A DNA stretch of 64,000 bases from assembly GCA_029237825.1 (NCBI GenBank), contig JAQZBQ010000010.1:1-64000 (forward strand), read 5' to 3'. Position 1 is the first letter of the stretch; each line of letters opens with the position of its first letter. The notes beneath the pieces were generated by a model. The model saw only the letters and a program-made list of their open reading frames with translations. It searched no databases and was not told where the DNA came from. This stretch comes from Bacteroidota bacterium. Lineage in GTDB: Bacteria > Bacteroidota > Bacteroidia > B-17B0 > Aurantibacillaceae. Shown one piece after another: positions 35,667 through 43,403 of the stretch. A program made the position numbers and the translations under genes.

Positions 35667-36497
35667 TCATTTTGATTCCCCATTCTTAACAATTAAAGTT
35701 CGTTCGTTAATTAAAAATTTTTCACCCGGCCCTAAAACGTTCAATTTGATTCCTTCCACGGTTACCGGTGTGCCATGATCTACTTCGGCTAAATTGGAAT
35801 AGACAATTTCTTTACCATCAACAATTACTACAAGGCCAGAACCCACCACTTCCATGGTCTCGGCAGCTTTAATGATCAGGCAGGTATCTTCACCTAAACC
35901 AATTCCTAAAATAACCGGGTTTCCGGTAACGGTTTGAATGAGCCTTCCAAACCTTCCGCGTTCAGTAAAATGCGTATCTATTAATACGAAATCCATTAAA
36001 TCAAACCCACTGATCATCTCAAGTTCACCTTTTATCATGGCATCGCAACTGTTGCCTGATAAAAGCATAGTGCTTGACATGGCAGCAGCGCCGGCACTCG
36101 TGCCTGCCACCACAAAATTAGGTTCATCATAATACCGTTGTTTAATGAGTTGCATGAGTTCGGTGCCGCCGAGTAAACTTGTTAAGCGTAACTGGTTTCC
36201 GCCACTAAACATGACCACATCGCATTCCTTTATCTTGGCAATGTCCTTTGGGCTATCTGCTTCATCCCTGGTATCATAGTGAACAAAACTCAGCTTTGTA
36301 ACACCTAGCGATTTAAATGCCTTTCGGTAGTCGCTGGCAACTTCGCGCGGAATTTCCGTAGCGCACATCATCACACAAACCTTTGGATGGATTTTTTTAC
36401 TTTCCTCGATAACCCTGGCGAGTACCGTCTTTTTATGTTCCTTATCTTCTCCGCCGCCTATCGGGATGAGTGTGCCTTTTGGTTTAATAGTCTTCAT
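35667..36497 (-). CDS. cphB: Cyanophycinase
   Basis: A 276-residue serine peptidase of the S51 family. Motifs: GTLIPIGGGEDK near the N-terminus, DVVMFSGGNQLRL, the nucleophile Ser in VVAGTSAGAAAMSS, and LIDTHFTERGRFGRL. It cleaves cyanophycin (multi-L-arginyl-poly-aspartate) to beta-Asp-Arg dipeptides. There is no signal peptide, so it acts in the cytoplasm. It is followed by the isoaspartyl peptidase that would split the dipeptides. No cyanophycin synthetase is in this window. Confidence 0.93.
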   Translation of the reverse strand: MKTIKPKGTLIPIGGGEDKEHKKTVLARVIEESKKIHPKVCVMMCATEIPREVASDYRKAFKSLGVTKLSFVHYDTRDEADSPKDIAKIKECDVVMFSGGNQLRLTSLLGGTELMQLIKQRYYDEPNFVVAGTSAGAAAMSSTMLLSGNSCDAMIKGELEMISGFDLMDFVLIDTHFTERGRFGRLIQTVTGNPVILGIGLGEDTCLIIKAAETMEVVGSGLVVIVDGKEIVYSNLAEVDHGTPVTVEGIKLNVLGPGEKFLINERTLIVKNGESK

Positions 36498-36597
36498 GTT
36501 TAGTGCTTGTTGTAACGTTAATGACTATTTATTTTTGCTTGTTTTATTCTATCAATACGTATATTTTATAGTTTCTATAATCCTACAGAGAGATTCA

Positions 36598-37092
36598 TTA
36601 ATCATTTTCCCGGCAGAGGTAAATGATGAGAAAGACCACTGCAGCAAGTACCAGTAACCTCACAATTATTTTCCGGATTAACAGGTCGGGCCTGAATTTC
36701 CAAAGTGCTCCCCAACCTCTTTCATGTAATAAGCGCGGTATTCTGCCATGAAAAATATCACCAAATAGCCCTTCAATCACATCAATTCTGTCAGCCAGCA
36801 AAAGCGGTAACCAGTGCCGGTACATATTTTCGCTGTATTTAAATGCAAGTCGCCGGATTGCTCCGCTTAACCCTTTTGGCGGGTAAACCGAACCAAAAAC
36901 CGCTGTGTTATAAGGTCGCTCTGTTGATTTTAAAATTTCAACCGTGGTTTTTTGCAAGGGTGGCCGGCTCCAGTTTTTACGTTGATGATCATCACCCGTA
37001 TATTTTTTTATCGGGTATGTTGGTTCATTTTCAGGATCATGATCAACGCCCCACCCATTTATTTTTGTGTAATCTATTACTTTTTTTTCCAT
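36598..37092 (-). CDS. Small protein with C-terminal TM, 164 aa
   Basis: A 164-residue protein with a single C-terminal membrane helix (residues 140-160, IVRLLVLAAVVFLIIYL), a hydrophilic N-terminus containing YPIKKYTGDDHQRKNWSRPP, and a Pro-rich YPPKGLSGAIRRLAF. Not assigned to a family with certainty. It starts 1 nt after the zinc alcohol dehydrogenase stop, on the same strand, so the two are co-transcribed and possibly work together. Confidence 0.7.
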   Translation of the reverse strand: MEKKVIDYTKINGWGVDHDPENEPTYPIKKYTGDDHQRKNWSRPPLQKTTVEILKSTERPYNTAVFGSVYPPKGLSGAIRRLAFKYSENMYRHWLPLLLADRIDVIEGLFGDIFHGRIPRLLHERGWGALWKFRPDLLIRKIIVRLLVLAAVVFLIIYLCREND

Positions 37093-37093
37093 T

Positions 37094-38248
37094 TTATTTT
37101 CTTGCTGAGGGTGGAATTAAAACAGTTTTAATACAATTATCTAGTTTATCCGAAAAGATCCTGTACGCGTCGGCAACGTTTTCTAAGGGAATGCGGTGCG
37201 TGATGAGCAACTTCGGATTGATACGGCCAGCTTGAACATGATCAATTAATTTAGGCAACAGGCGTTTAACGGATGCCTGGTTGGCACGAATGGTAATACC
37301 TTTATTAACGACATTACCAATTGGAATTAAGTTATCCGTTGGCCCGTATACACCTACAATGGAAACGATACCTCCTTTTTTAACGGAGTTTATTGCCCAG
37401 TGCATTGCTGTTGCGGATCCTGCCTGTAACATGAGTTTTCTCCCTAAAATAGTTTGCCACCCATCACCAACTGCCTCACAACCGACAGCATCAATGCACA
37501 CATCCGCGCCAAACCAATCGGTGGTTTCTTTTAAGAACTGTACCACATCATCCATTTCTTCAAAATTGTAAGCCTCGCACGGGGCGTAGTTTCTTACAAA
37601 CTCAAGCCGGTAATTAATTTTATCAATAACAATAACGCGTGATGGCCCAAACAACCAGGCACACTTGGCAGCCATAATTCCAATGGGACCTGCGCCAAAA
37701 ATAACAACTGTATCACCTTTTTTAATACCGCCCATTTCACAAGCCTGGTATGCGGTTGGCACAACGTCTGTTAACAGTACAGCGTCGTCGGGATCCATAT
37801 CGGCAGGAATAACAGTGGGACCCACATCTGCAAACGGGACCCTGGCATACTCAGCCTGTCCCCCATCAAAACCGCCGGCAGTATGAGAATATCCAAAAAT
37901 TCCACCAACAGCTGTAGCCTGCGGATTGGACTCGTGGCAATTACCGTATAATTCTTGTTTGCAAAAGGCGCAACGCCCGCAGCTGATATTAAATGGCACC
38001 AACACAGTATCGCCTACTTTAAGTTTTTGTACCTCGGAACCAATTTCTTCTACGACACCAACAAACTCATGTCCGAACGTAGTTCCCACTCTTGTATCGG
38101 GCACCATGCCATGATAAATATGTAAATCTGAACCACAAATGCAGGAACGGATCACGCGAACAATGCAATCTTCGGGATGTTCAATTTTTGGCATGGGTTT
38201 GCTGGCAGCCCTCACTCTAAAAGGACCCCGGTATGACATTGCAAGCAT
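37094..38248 (-). CDS. Zinc-dependent alcohol dehydrogenase (formaldehyde dehydrogenase-like)
   Basis: A 384-residue MDR-superfamily enzyme. Catalytic zinc site: CICGSDLHIYHG and GHEFVG. Structural zinc: the four-Cys lobe CGRCAFCKQELYGNC. The NAD-binding motif GAGPIGIMAAKCA sits near residue 190. The extended loop after this resembles glutathione-independent formaldehyde dehydrogenases and related polyol dehydrogenases. Substrate not resolved. It leads the operon with the small TM protein. Confidence 0.9.
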   Translation of the reverse strand: MLAMSYRGPFRVRAASKPMPKIEHPEDCIVRVIRSCICGSDLHIYHGMVPDTRVGTTFGHEFVGVVEEIGSEVQKLKVGDTVLVPFNISCGRCAFCKQELYGNCHESNPQATAVGGIFGYSHTAGGFDGGQAEYARVPFADVGPTVIPADMDPDDAVLLTDVVPTAYQACEMGGIKKGDTVVIFGAGPIGIMAAKCAWLFGPSRVIVIDKINYRLEFVRNYAPCEAYNFEEMDDVVQFLKETTDWFGADVCIDAVGCEAVGDGWQTILGRKLMLQAGSATAMHWAINSVKKGGIVSIVGVYGPTDNLIPIGNVVNKGITIRANQASVKRLLPKLIDHVQAGRINPKLLITHRIPLENVADAYRIFSDKLDNCIKTVLIPPSARK

Positions 38249-38502
38249 AGTATCTTAATTTAAGTTGTTACTAATTTGTTTGGCTAATTTCTAAAAGTAT
38301 GCCCCGGCACCGTATTTAACGGAAATAATCGCTGAACGGTATTTACCAATAGGTCAAATCCGTTTCAGCTTTTTGTTATTGAAAGGTGGTGTTCGTATGT
38401 ATGTGTAGGCCTTATCTCTGTTCTTACAAAAATTGAAGTTAGAAGAAGGGTGTGACCAAATTATGTACAATACTTTTTGCAGCCAAAAAGTATTCAAAAA
38501 GC

Positions 38503-38616
38503 TTATGATTTTGTGATAGGCAATTCCGGCTGAAGGAGCCGGACCGCGGATAAAGCAACCGCTTGCGCATGTCTGCCCTTCATTGCTTTTACAGCTATTT
38601 CTGCACAAAATCATAA
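38503..38616. repeat. Nested inverted-repeat element
   Basis: Outer arms TTATGATTTTGTG (38503-38515) and CACAAAATCATAA (38604-38616) are perfect 13-bp inverted repeats. Inside, GCAAT (520-524) pairs with ATTGC (582-586); a CCGGCT/AGCCGG hairpin (loop gaagg) is at 38526-38542 and a GCGG/CCGC hairpin at 38546-38562. The layout fits a folded RNA or a MITE-like element; it lacks a T run. Confidence 0.65.
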
Positions 38617-38686
38617 TTGACATACGAACTATTACTTACTAAGTAGATATAGAGTAATATCGTACACCATCGAGCAGCGGTGAAAG

Positions 38687-38777
38687 CGTGAGGGATTGCA
38701 GTGGAAATCCTTTTTATGAGGAACGAATAAAAAGATTGCAACGAAAAGCCCGACCCTTTAGGGTCACGCCCTTATTC
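38687..38777 (+). repeat. Dispersed hairpin repeat, copy B
   Basis: Plus-strand copy of the same element as at 15666-15780: GCGTGAGGGATTG, CTTTTTATGA, CGAATAAAAA, ACGAAAAGCCCGA, hairpin GACCC-ttta-GGGTC, ACGCCCTTATT. The loop hairpin differs in sequence but keeps its pairing. Confidence 0.8.
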
Positions 38778-38795
38778 TATACTTTATAAAGCTAA

Positions 38796-38835
38796 AAGAG
38801 ATTGAAGTGCAAAGCCCGGCCCGAAGGGTGTGCCC
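38796..38835 (+). repeat. Dispersed hairpin repeat, partial copy C
   Basis: A shortened copy adjacent to copy B: GAGATTGAAGTGCAAAGCCC, then GG, a small hairpin CCC-gaa-GGG, and TGTGCCC. It keeps only the right-hand part of the element. Confidence 0.6.
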
Positions 38836-38883
38836 AAATGAATATTCTATCCTTTTCTTTTTCTTATGCCGAATTACTGATAA

Positions 38884-39519
38884 TTACATCCCCAGATTCA
38901 AATGCGACTTGAAGGAGATTTCGTAATCCTTAATGCTACGGCGAATCACCTCATGCGCCTCATCACGACCGTAAGTTTCTGTAATTTCTACGATGGCACT
39001 CGACTCGCCCGGTATATTTTTATACGTTAAAAAATAATGCTTCAACCGGTTGATCAATGGTTCAGGACAATCTAAAATATCCCGCCACTGACTGTAAATT
39101 TCATCTTTGGCCATTACCGCAATGATTTTATCATCCGCTTCATTTTTATCAATCATCCTGAAACCACCAATAGGAATTGCCTCGACGATGATGTCCCCAC
39201 TGGTAATGTTCCGTTCAGTTAACACACAAATATCAAGCGGGTCGCAGTCGCCAATTATATCTGTACGGCCGGTGCGCTTATTCGCCCGCTCGGCCACTAA
39301 ATTGCCGCAATAAGTTTGTGGAACAAATCCGTACAAAGCAGGAATGATGTTTGAAAATTTCTGAGGCCGGTCTACTTTACGGTAACCTGAGGCTTTATCA
39401 ATTTCATATTTCACATGATCAGCCGGAACCATTTCAATAAAAGAGGTAATGATGTCAGGACATTTATCTCCTATTGAAATTCCATGCCATGGGTGCGCTT
39501 TATTTAACTGTACTTTCAT
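38884..39519 (-). CDS. ppa: Inorganic pyrophosphatase
   Basis: A 211-residue family I inorganic diphosphatase, hydrolysing PPi to drive biosynthesis. The signature DIIGDCDPLDICVL contains the metal-binding D-x-DPxD; YEIDKASGYRKVDRP and NIIPALYGFVPQTYCG are further family motifs. Cytoplasmic. It lies 6 nt downstream of the NTR-like membrane protein gene on the same strand. Confidence 0.93.
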   Translation of the reverse strand: MKVQLNKAHPWHGISIGDKCPDIITSFIEMVPADHVKYEIDKASGYRKVDRPQKFSNIIPALYGFVPQTYCGNLVAERANKRTGRTDIIGDCDPLDICVLTERNITSGDIIVEAIPIGGFRMIDKNEADDKIIAVMAKDEIYSQWRDILDCPEPLINRLKHYFLTYKNIPGESSAIVEITETYGRDEAHEVIRRSIKDYEISFKSHLNLGM

Positions 39520-39525
39520 TGAATT

Positions 39526-40098
39526 TTAAGGTTTAAAGAATTTGTTGAACAGCCAGTAGAAGGCTACTAATCCGAATAATGAAATAATAACAAAAAGAAT
39601 GGACTGGTTACCGGTTGGCAGGATGTTCCTGTTTTCAACGCGGTTTGGATTTTGTTTCATAAGCTTGTGCAGACCTAAATTGGTTTGAAGGTATCGCATT
39701 TCTTCTTCATAAGAAACGCCTGTTGTTTCTGTGAAAAAGTCTTCTTTGGCGTTACGGAAAAATTTACGGCTCCGGCTGCAAAAATCCATTTTGGCATTGT
39801 CTACCTGATTGTAATTTGCATAAATTATCCATTCGTCTCCTGACCGAAAATCAATTTTACAGGGATCTTCCTCATTAAAAATGATTTTAAAATCAGTGGC
39901 AAGCATCCCTTTATATAATTCATCCACCGTAAAAATAGCTTCACTTTTTTCCTTTTTGAAGGTAACGGTTTTAACCCTGCCTTTAAATATGATTTCATAT
40001 TTATTGGTTTCCTCCTTTGTTAACGACGTTATGGGACACTGGCATGCCTGGCTGAGCCTGAAGCCAAGGATTAAAAGTATGACGATTAAGTGTTTCAT
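39526..40098 (-). CDS. TIMP/NTR-like exported protein with C-terminal TM
   Basis: A 190-residue protein whose signal peptide (ILLILGFRLSQAC) is followed by CQCP, the N-terminal Cys pattern of netrin/TIMP-like domains. An OB-like beta barrel follows (FKGRVKTVTFKKEKSEAIFTVDELYKG) and a C-terminal membrane helix is at residues 166-185 (ILFVIISLFGLVAFYWLF). Bacterial TIMP-like proteins are of unknown role. It is 6 nt before the pyrophosphatase gene. Confidence 0.7.
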   Translation of the reverse strand: MKHLIVILLILGFRLSQACQCPITSLTKEETNKYEIIFKGRVKTVTFKKEKSEAIFTVDELYKGMLATDFKIIFNEEDPCKIDFRSGDEWIIYANYNQVDNAKMDFCSRSRKFFRNAKEDFFTETTGVSYEEEMRYLQTNLGLHKLMKQNPNRVENRNILPTGNQSILFVIISLFGLVAFYWLFNKFFKP

Positions 40099-40140
40099 AG
40101 TAAATAGTATTCTTTTCGGCTAATGAAGAAGCGGTTTTTA

Positions 40141-40168
40141 TAAGCGATTCTGTTTTTATTATCGCTTA
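40141..40168. terminator. Hairpin between hutH and the NTR-like gene
   Basis: Perfect 8-bp stem TAAGCGAT/ATCGCTTA with a 12-nt loop, between hutH (end 40245) and the next minus-strand gene. No good T run on either strand, so it may be a weak terminator. Confidence 0.45.
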
Positions 40169-40244
40169 AGCAACTGTTTTTAAATGTCCAGGTTGCTAAG
40201 CAAAATTAGGTGCAATGCAATGTATACAGAAGCCAACAAAAACC

Positions 40245-41759
40245 TTACACATTCATAGTCTTCACGAACTGCAGGGTTGCTTCCATTTCCTGGTACATGA
40301 CCTTATCATCTTTTACAAATGGAATCAATTTCCTGAAATCACTCAACACGTTTTCAATTGTTACTGATGATTTTAGAGGCCTTCTGAATTCAATTGCCTG
40401 CGAGGCATTGAGCATCTCAATTGCCAGGAGCTTCTCAACGTTCTCTATCACTTTATAGCATTTGGTTGCGGCATTTGCTCCCATGCTCACATGATCTTCC
40501 TGCCCATTACTGGAAACAATGCTATCGATACTGGCTGGTGTACACAATTGTTTGTTCTGACTTACGATACTTGCTGCTGTGTATTGCGGGATCATAAATC
40601 CTGAATTGAGGCCCGGCTTAGCAACGAGAAACGCCGGCAAATTACGAATGCCGGAAATTAATTGGTAGACGCGCCTTTCGGATATATTACCGAGTTCAGC
40701 CATAGCGATCGCTAAAAAATCGAGTGAAATGGCCAATGGCTGTCCGTGAAAATTACCACCGCTTATAATTTCGTCATCTTCAGGAAAAACTGTTGGATTA
40801 TCGGTTACAGAATTAATTTCTGTTTCAAAAACAGAATTGACATAGGCTGATGCATCTTTTGTTGCGCCATGTACCTGCGGGATGCAACGGAACGAATAGG
40901 GATCCTGAACCTGAACTTTCTTTTGAGCTAATATTTCACTGCCTGCTAAATTCCGGAGGATTGCCCTGGCTGTTTGCAGTTGCCCATTATGCGGCCTGAT
41001 GATGTGAATATTGTCTTTAAATGGTTCTATTCTTCCATCAAAACCATCCAGGGATATGGCGCCGATAAAATCGGCAAGTTCATTTAAACGATTTGCTTTT
41101 ATTAAACACCAAACGCCATACGCGCTCATAAACTGCGTACCGTTTAATAAAGCTAATCCTTCTTTGGATTTTAACTTTATGGGTTCTAAGCCTAGCTGAT
41201 TTAAAACAACCGAAGCAGGATATTTGTTTCCCTGGTAGTTTACCTCGCCCATTCCTAGTAAGGGCAAAGATAAATGCGCCAGTGGAGCCAGGTCGCCCGA
41301 CGCGCCCAAAGAACCCTGCTGGTAAATAATAGGATACACTTTAAGGTTGTATAAATCGATCAGCCGTTCAATTGTTTTTAATTGCACCGCACTCTTACCA
41401 TACGACAATGATTGAACTTTTAATAATAACATCAGCCGTACAATTTCTACTGGCACTTCGTCGCCCATACCGCATGCGTGAGACATAACCAGGTTGGTTT
41501 GTAATTGTTCCAGTTCACCATCGGGAATTACTACGTTGCAAAGAGATCCAAATCCTGTGTTGATCCCATAAATAGGCTCTTTTTGAGATGCCATTTTTTG
41601 ATCAAGGTAGTCGCGGCAGGCGTTAATTTTCTGTTTTGCTTCACCCGAAAGTTCCAGGCTGGCGTTTGTTTCGATGATATGCTGAATTTCCTTAATAGTT
41701 ATTCGCTTATCAGTACGAATGGTAAAAGTTGTTTGTTTATGTATGTTATCGTTGTTCAC
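40245..41759 (-). CDS. hutH: Histidine ammonia-lyase
   Basis: A 504-residue MIO-dependent aromatic amino-acid lyase. The MIO tripeptide A153-S154-G155 in GSLGASGDLAPLAHL is clear; also YGINTGFGSL, the RPHNGQLQTA segment and QEDHVSMGANAA near the C-terminus. It deaminates histidine to urocanate, the first step of histidine degradation. The start is GTG 41759, which overlaps the end of the tonB gene by 14 nt. No hutU, hutI or hutG lies in the window, so the pathway would have to be completed elsewhere. Confidence 0.93.
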   Translation of the reverse strand: MNNDNIHKQTTFTIRTDKRITIKEIQHIIETNASLELSGEAKQKINACRDYLDQKMASQKEPIYGINTGFGSLCNVVIPDGELEQLQTNLVMSHACGMGDEVPVEIVRLMLLLKVQSLSYGKSAVQLKTIERLIDLYNLKVYPIIYQQGSLGASGDLAPLAHLSLPLLGMGEVNYQGNKYPASVVLNQLGLEPIKLKSKEGLALLNGTQFMSAYGVWCLIKANRLNELADFIGAISLDGFDGRIEPFKDNIHIIRPHNGQLQTARAILRNLAGSEILAQKKVQVQDPYSFRCIPQVHGATKDASAYVNSVFETEINSVTDNPTVFPEDDEIISGGNFHGQPLAISLDFLAIAMAELGNISERRVYQLISGIRNLPAFLVAKPGLNSGFMIPQYTAASIVSQNKQLCTPASIDSIVSSNGQEDHVSMGANAATKCYKVIENVEKLLAIEMLNASQAIEFRRPLKSSVTIENVLSDFRKLIPFVKDDKVMYQEMEATLQFVKTMNV

Positions 41760-42531
41760 TGGTAGCGTTATCTTTATTGATGTTATTTAAATTAAAAACA
41801 ATCGGGTATTTGGTTTTATATCGAATAGCTTTGCCATCTTTTTTACCCGGTTTCCACTTAGTTTCCCGCATAATACGAAAGGCTTCCTGTGTACAAAGAT
41901 GATTGAATTCTTTCTCTGCAACGAGGTTGCTAATGGTTCCGTTGGGTTCCACAACAAAACTTAAAACCACAGTTCCCTGGAGGTTTTGACGAATTGCAAG
42001 ATCGGGATACTCGAGATTACTGAGTATAAATTCACCTAACGCTTCTTCACCTTTATAATATTCGGGCGAGGAATCAGCCATTTTGTAAATAACGAAGCTT
42101 GTATCAAATGTGGCTTGGTCCTTATGAACTACAAAACCACGTGATTTTGTATACTTCTTATACGTGTCAGGATTAAACTTAAAAACAAGGAATGTCTGTG
42201 AAGCGACATTTACACTGCCAATTTTTCCCGGTTCAAAAATAAAAAACCGCAGTAAGCGCATGGCTTCGGCTTTAAAGCCTTCTTCATAATCCTGTTTGAA
42301 TTCAATATCTTTTACGGAACCATCTGGTAAAACAGTAAAATAGATGGCTACATCACGGCCTACTCTCCTTTTCAAAAGATCTGCCGGATACATTACCTGA
42401 GATTGAAAAACAAAATCCACGTCTGCTTTTCCCCCCACCGGTTGAGCTGGTTTATCGACTTCCGTAACTAATTTTTCCTGTGAAAACGAAGTGACTGAAA
42501 AAAACATATAAAGAAAAAAAATATGCCTCAT
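41746..42531 (-). CDS. TonB-family energy transducer-like protein
   Basis: A 261-residue exported protein (signal MRHIFFLYMFFSVTSFS). It has two TonB C-terminal-like domains: residues about 35-115 (MYPADLLKRRVGRDVAIYFTVLPDGSV) and 160-250 (YPDLAIRQNLQGTVVLSFVVEPNGTIS). There is no N-terminal membrane anchor with Pro-rich rod, so it is not a classical TonB. Overlaps prmC by 4 nt (ATGA) and hutH by 14 nt, showing translational coupling in the operon. Confidence 0.85.
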   Translation of the reverse strand: MRHIFFLYMFFSVTSFSQEKLVTEVDKPAQPVGGKADVDFVFQSQVMYPADLLKRRVGRDVAIYFTVLPDGSVKDIEFKQDYEEGFKAEAMRLLRFFIFEPGKIGSVNVASQTFLVFKFNPDTYKKYTKSRGFVVHKDQATFDTSFVIYKMADSSPEYYKGEEALGEFILSNLEYPDLAIRQNLQGTVVLSFVVEPNGTISNLVAEKEFNHLCTQEAFRIMRETKWKPGKKDGKAIRYKTKYPIVFNLNNINKDNATSEQR

Positions 42532-43403
42532 TTCTTTTGCGCTTTTAAAAACCGTTGTTTGCCACTCATATCGTTTAAGATTTCTGTAAAAATAAAGAAA
42601 TTACCGGCATCCGCATAGTTTTTTACCGGTTGCGCATACATGGGATTTAACTCAAAAAACAACAATCCCCGACTTTCCAGGCATGAAGTACAAAGATCAA
42701 CGATGCGTTTATAAAAAATAATGGGGTCGTTGTCTTCAACGAAAAGCGCCAGATGTGGTTCGTGATTCACAACCCGTTCTTCCATTTGAGTAGCTTCTGA
42801 ATTTAATACATACGGCGGGTTACTCACGATCACATTAAAGGTTTGCAGGTGGCAGATGTCAGTTGAAAGAATGTCAGCAAGTACAAAATCAATATCGGTA
42901 TCATGCTTGATGGCATTCGATTTCGCGATTTGCAGGGCCTCTTCAGATACATCAATTGCTGTAACAGCCGCTTCCGGTAAATACTTTTTTAAAGTCACCG
43001 GTATGCATCCCGAACCGGTTCCTATGTCGAGAATTTGGAATTTTGGTAATGCACTTTTTTTTAATTCACGAATCATCAGGTCAACCAGTTCCTCAGTTTC
43101 GGGTCGTGGAATTAAAGTTGCAGGGCTAACGCGGAACGTTAACCCGTAAAAAAAAGCTTCTTTCAAAACGTACTGAACCGGAATTCCCTTTTGCAGTTCT
43201 TTCCCGGTATTATAGATATTTATTAAATCTGACTGATTGATTTTTTCCTGAAAATTCGATTTTACCTGTGACTTTGAATAGCCGAGAAATTTTTCGCACA
43301 CCAATTCAAATATGGCATACAATTCACCTGAATCATAAATGGAGGACAATTCGGATTTATAAAATTCGTAAAGATCAGAGAGTTTATTGGAGGCTATTCT
43401 CAT
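42528..43403 (-). CDS. prmC: Peptide chain release factor N5-glutamine methyltransferase
   Basis: A 291-residue methyltransferase acting on the GGQ glutamine of release factors. Motifs: the helical N-terminal domain, LIPRPETEELVDL, SAM motif I ILDIGTGSGCIPVTL, and the catalytic NPPY (VSNPPYVLNSEA). The ATG overlaps the TGA of uvrB by 4 nt. Confidence 0.93.
   Translation of the reverse strand: MRIASNKLSDLYEFYKSELSSIYDSGELYAIFELVCEKFLGYSKSQVKSNFQEKINQSDLINIYNTGKELQKGIPVQYVLKEAFFYGLTFRVSPATLIPRPETEELVDLMIRELKKSALPKFQILDIGTGSGCIPVTLKKYLPEAAVTAIDVSEEALQIAKSNAIKHDTDIDFVLADILSTDICHLQTFNVIVSNPPYVLNSEATQMEERVVNHEPHLALFVEDNDPIIFYKRIVDLCTSCLESRGLLFFELNPMYAQPVKNYADAGNFFIFTEILNDMSGKQRFLKAQKK

Larger units (their letters stand above)
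38249..38883. other. Gene-free stretch with nested hairpin and dispersed repeats
   Basis: These 635 nt hold no convincing gene. They contain a 114-nt element bounded by 13-bp inverted repeats (38503-38616) and two copies of the dispersed repeat (about 38687-38777 and 38796-38835). A short minus-strand frame at 38354-38623 overlaps the hairpins and is not a gene. Confidence 0.6.

Noticed and set aside
38354-38623. An 89-codon minus-strand ORF
   Set aside because: It spans the nested inverted-repeat element and adjoining non-coding sequence and shows no homology-like pattern.
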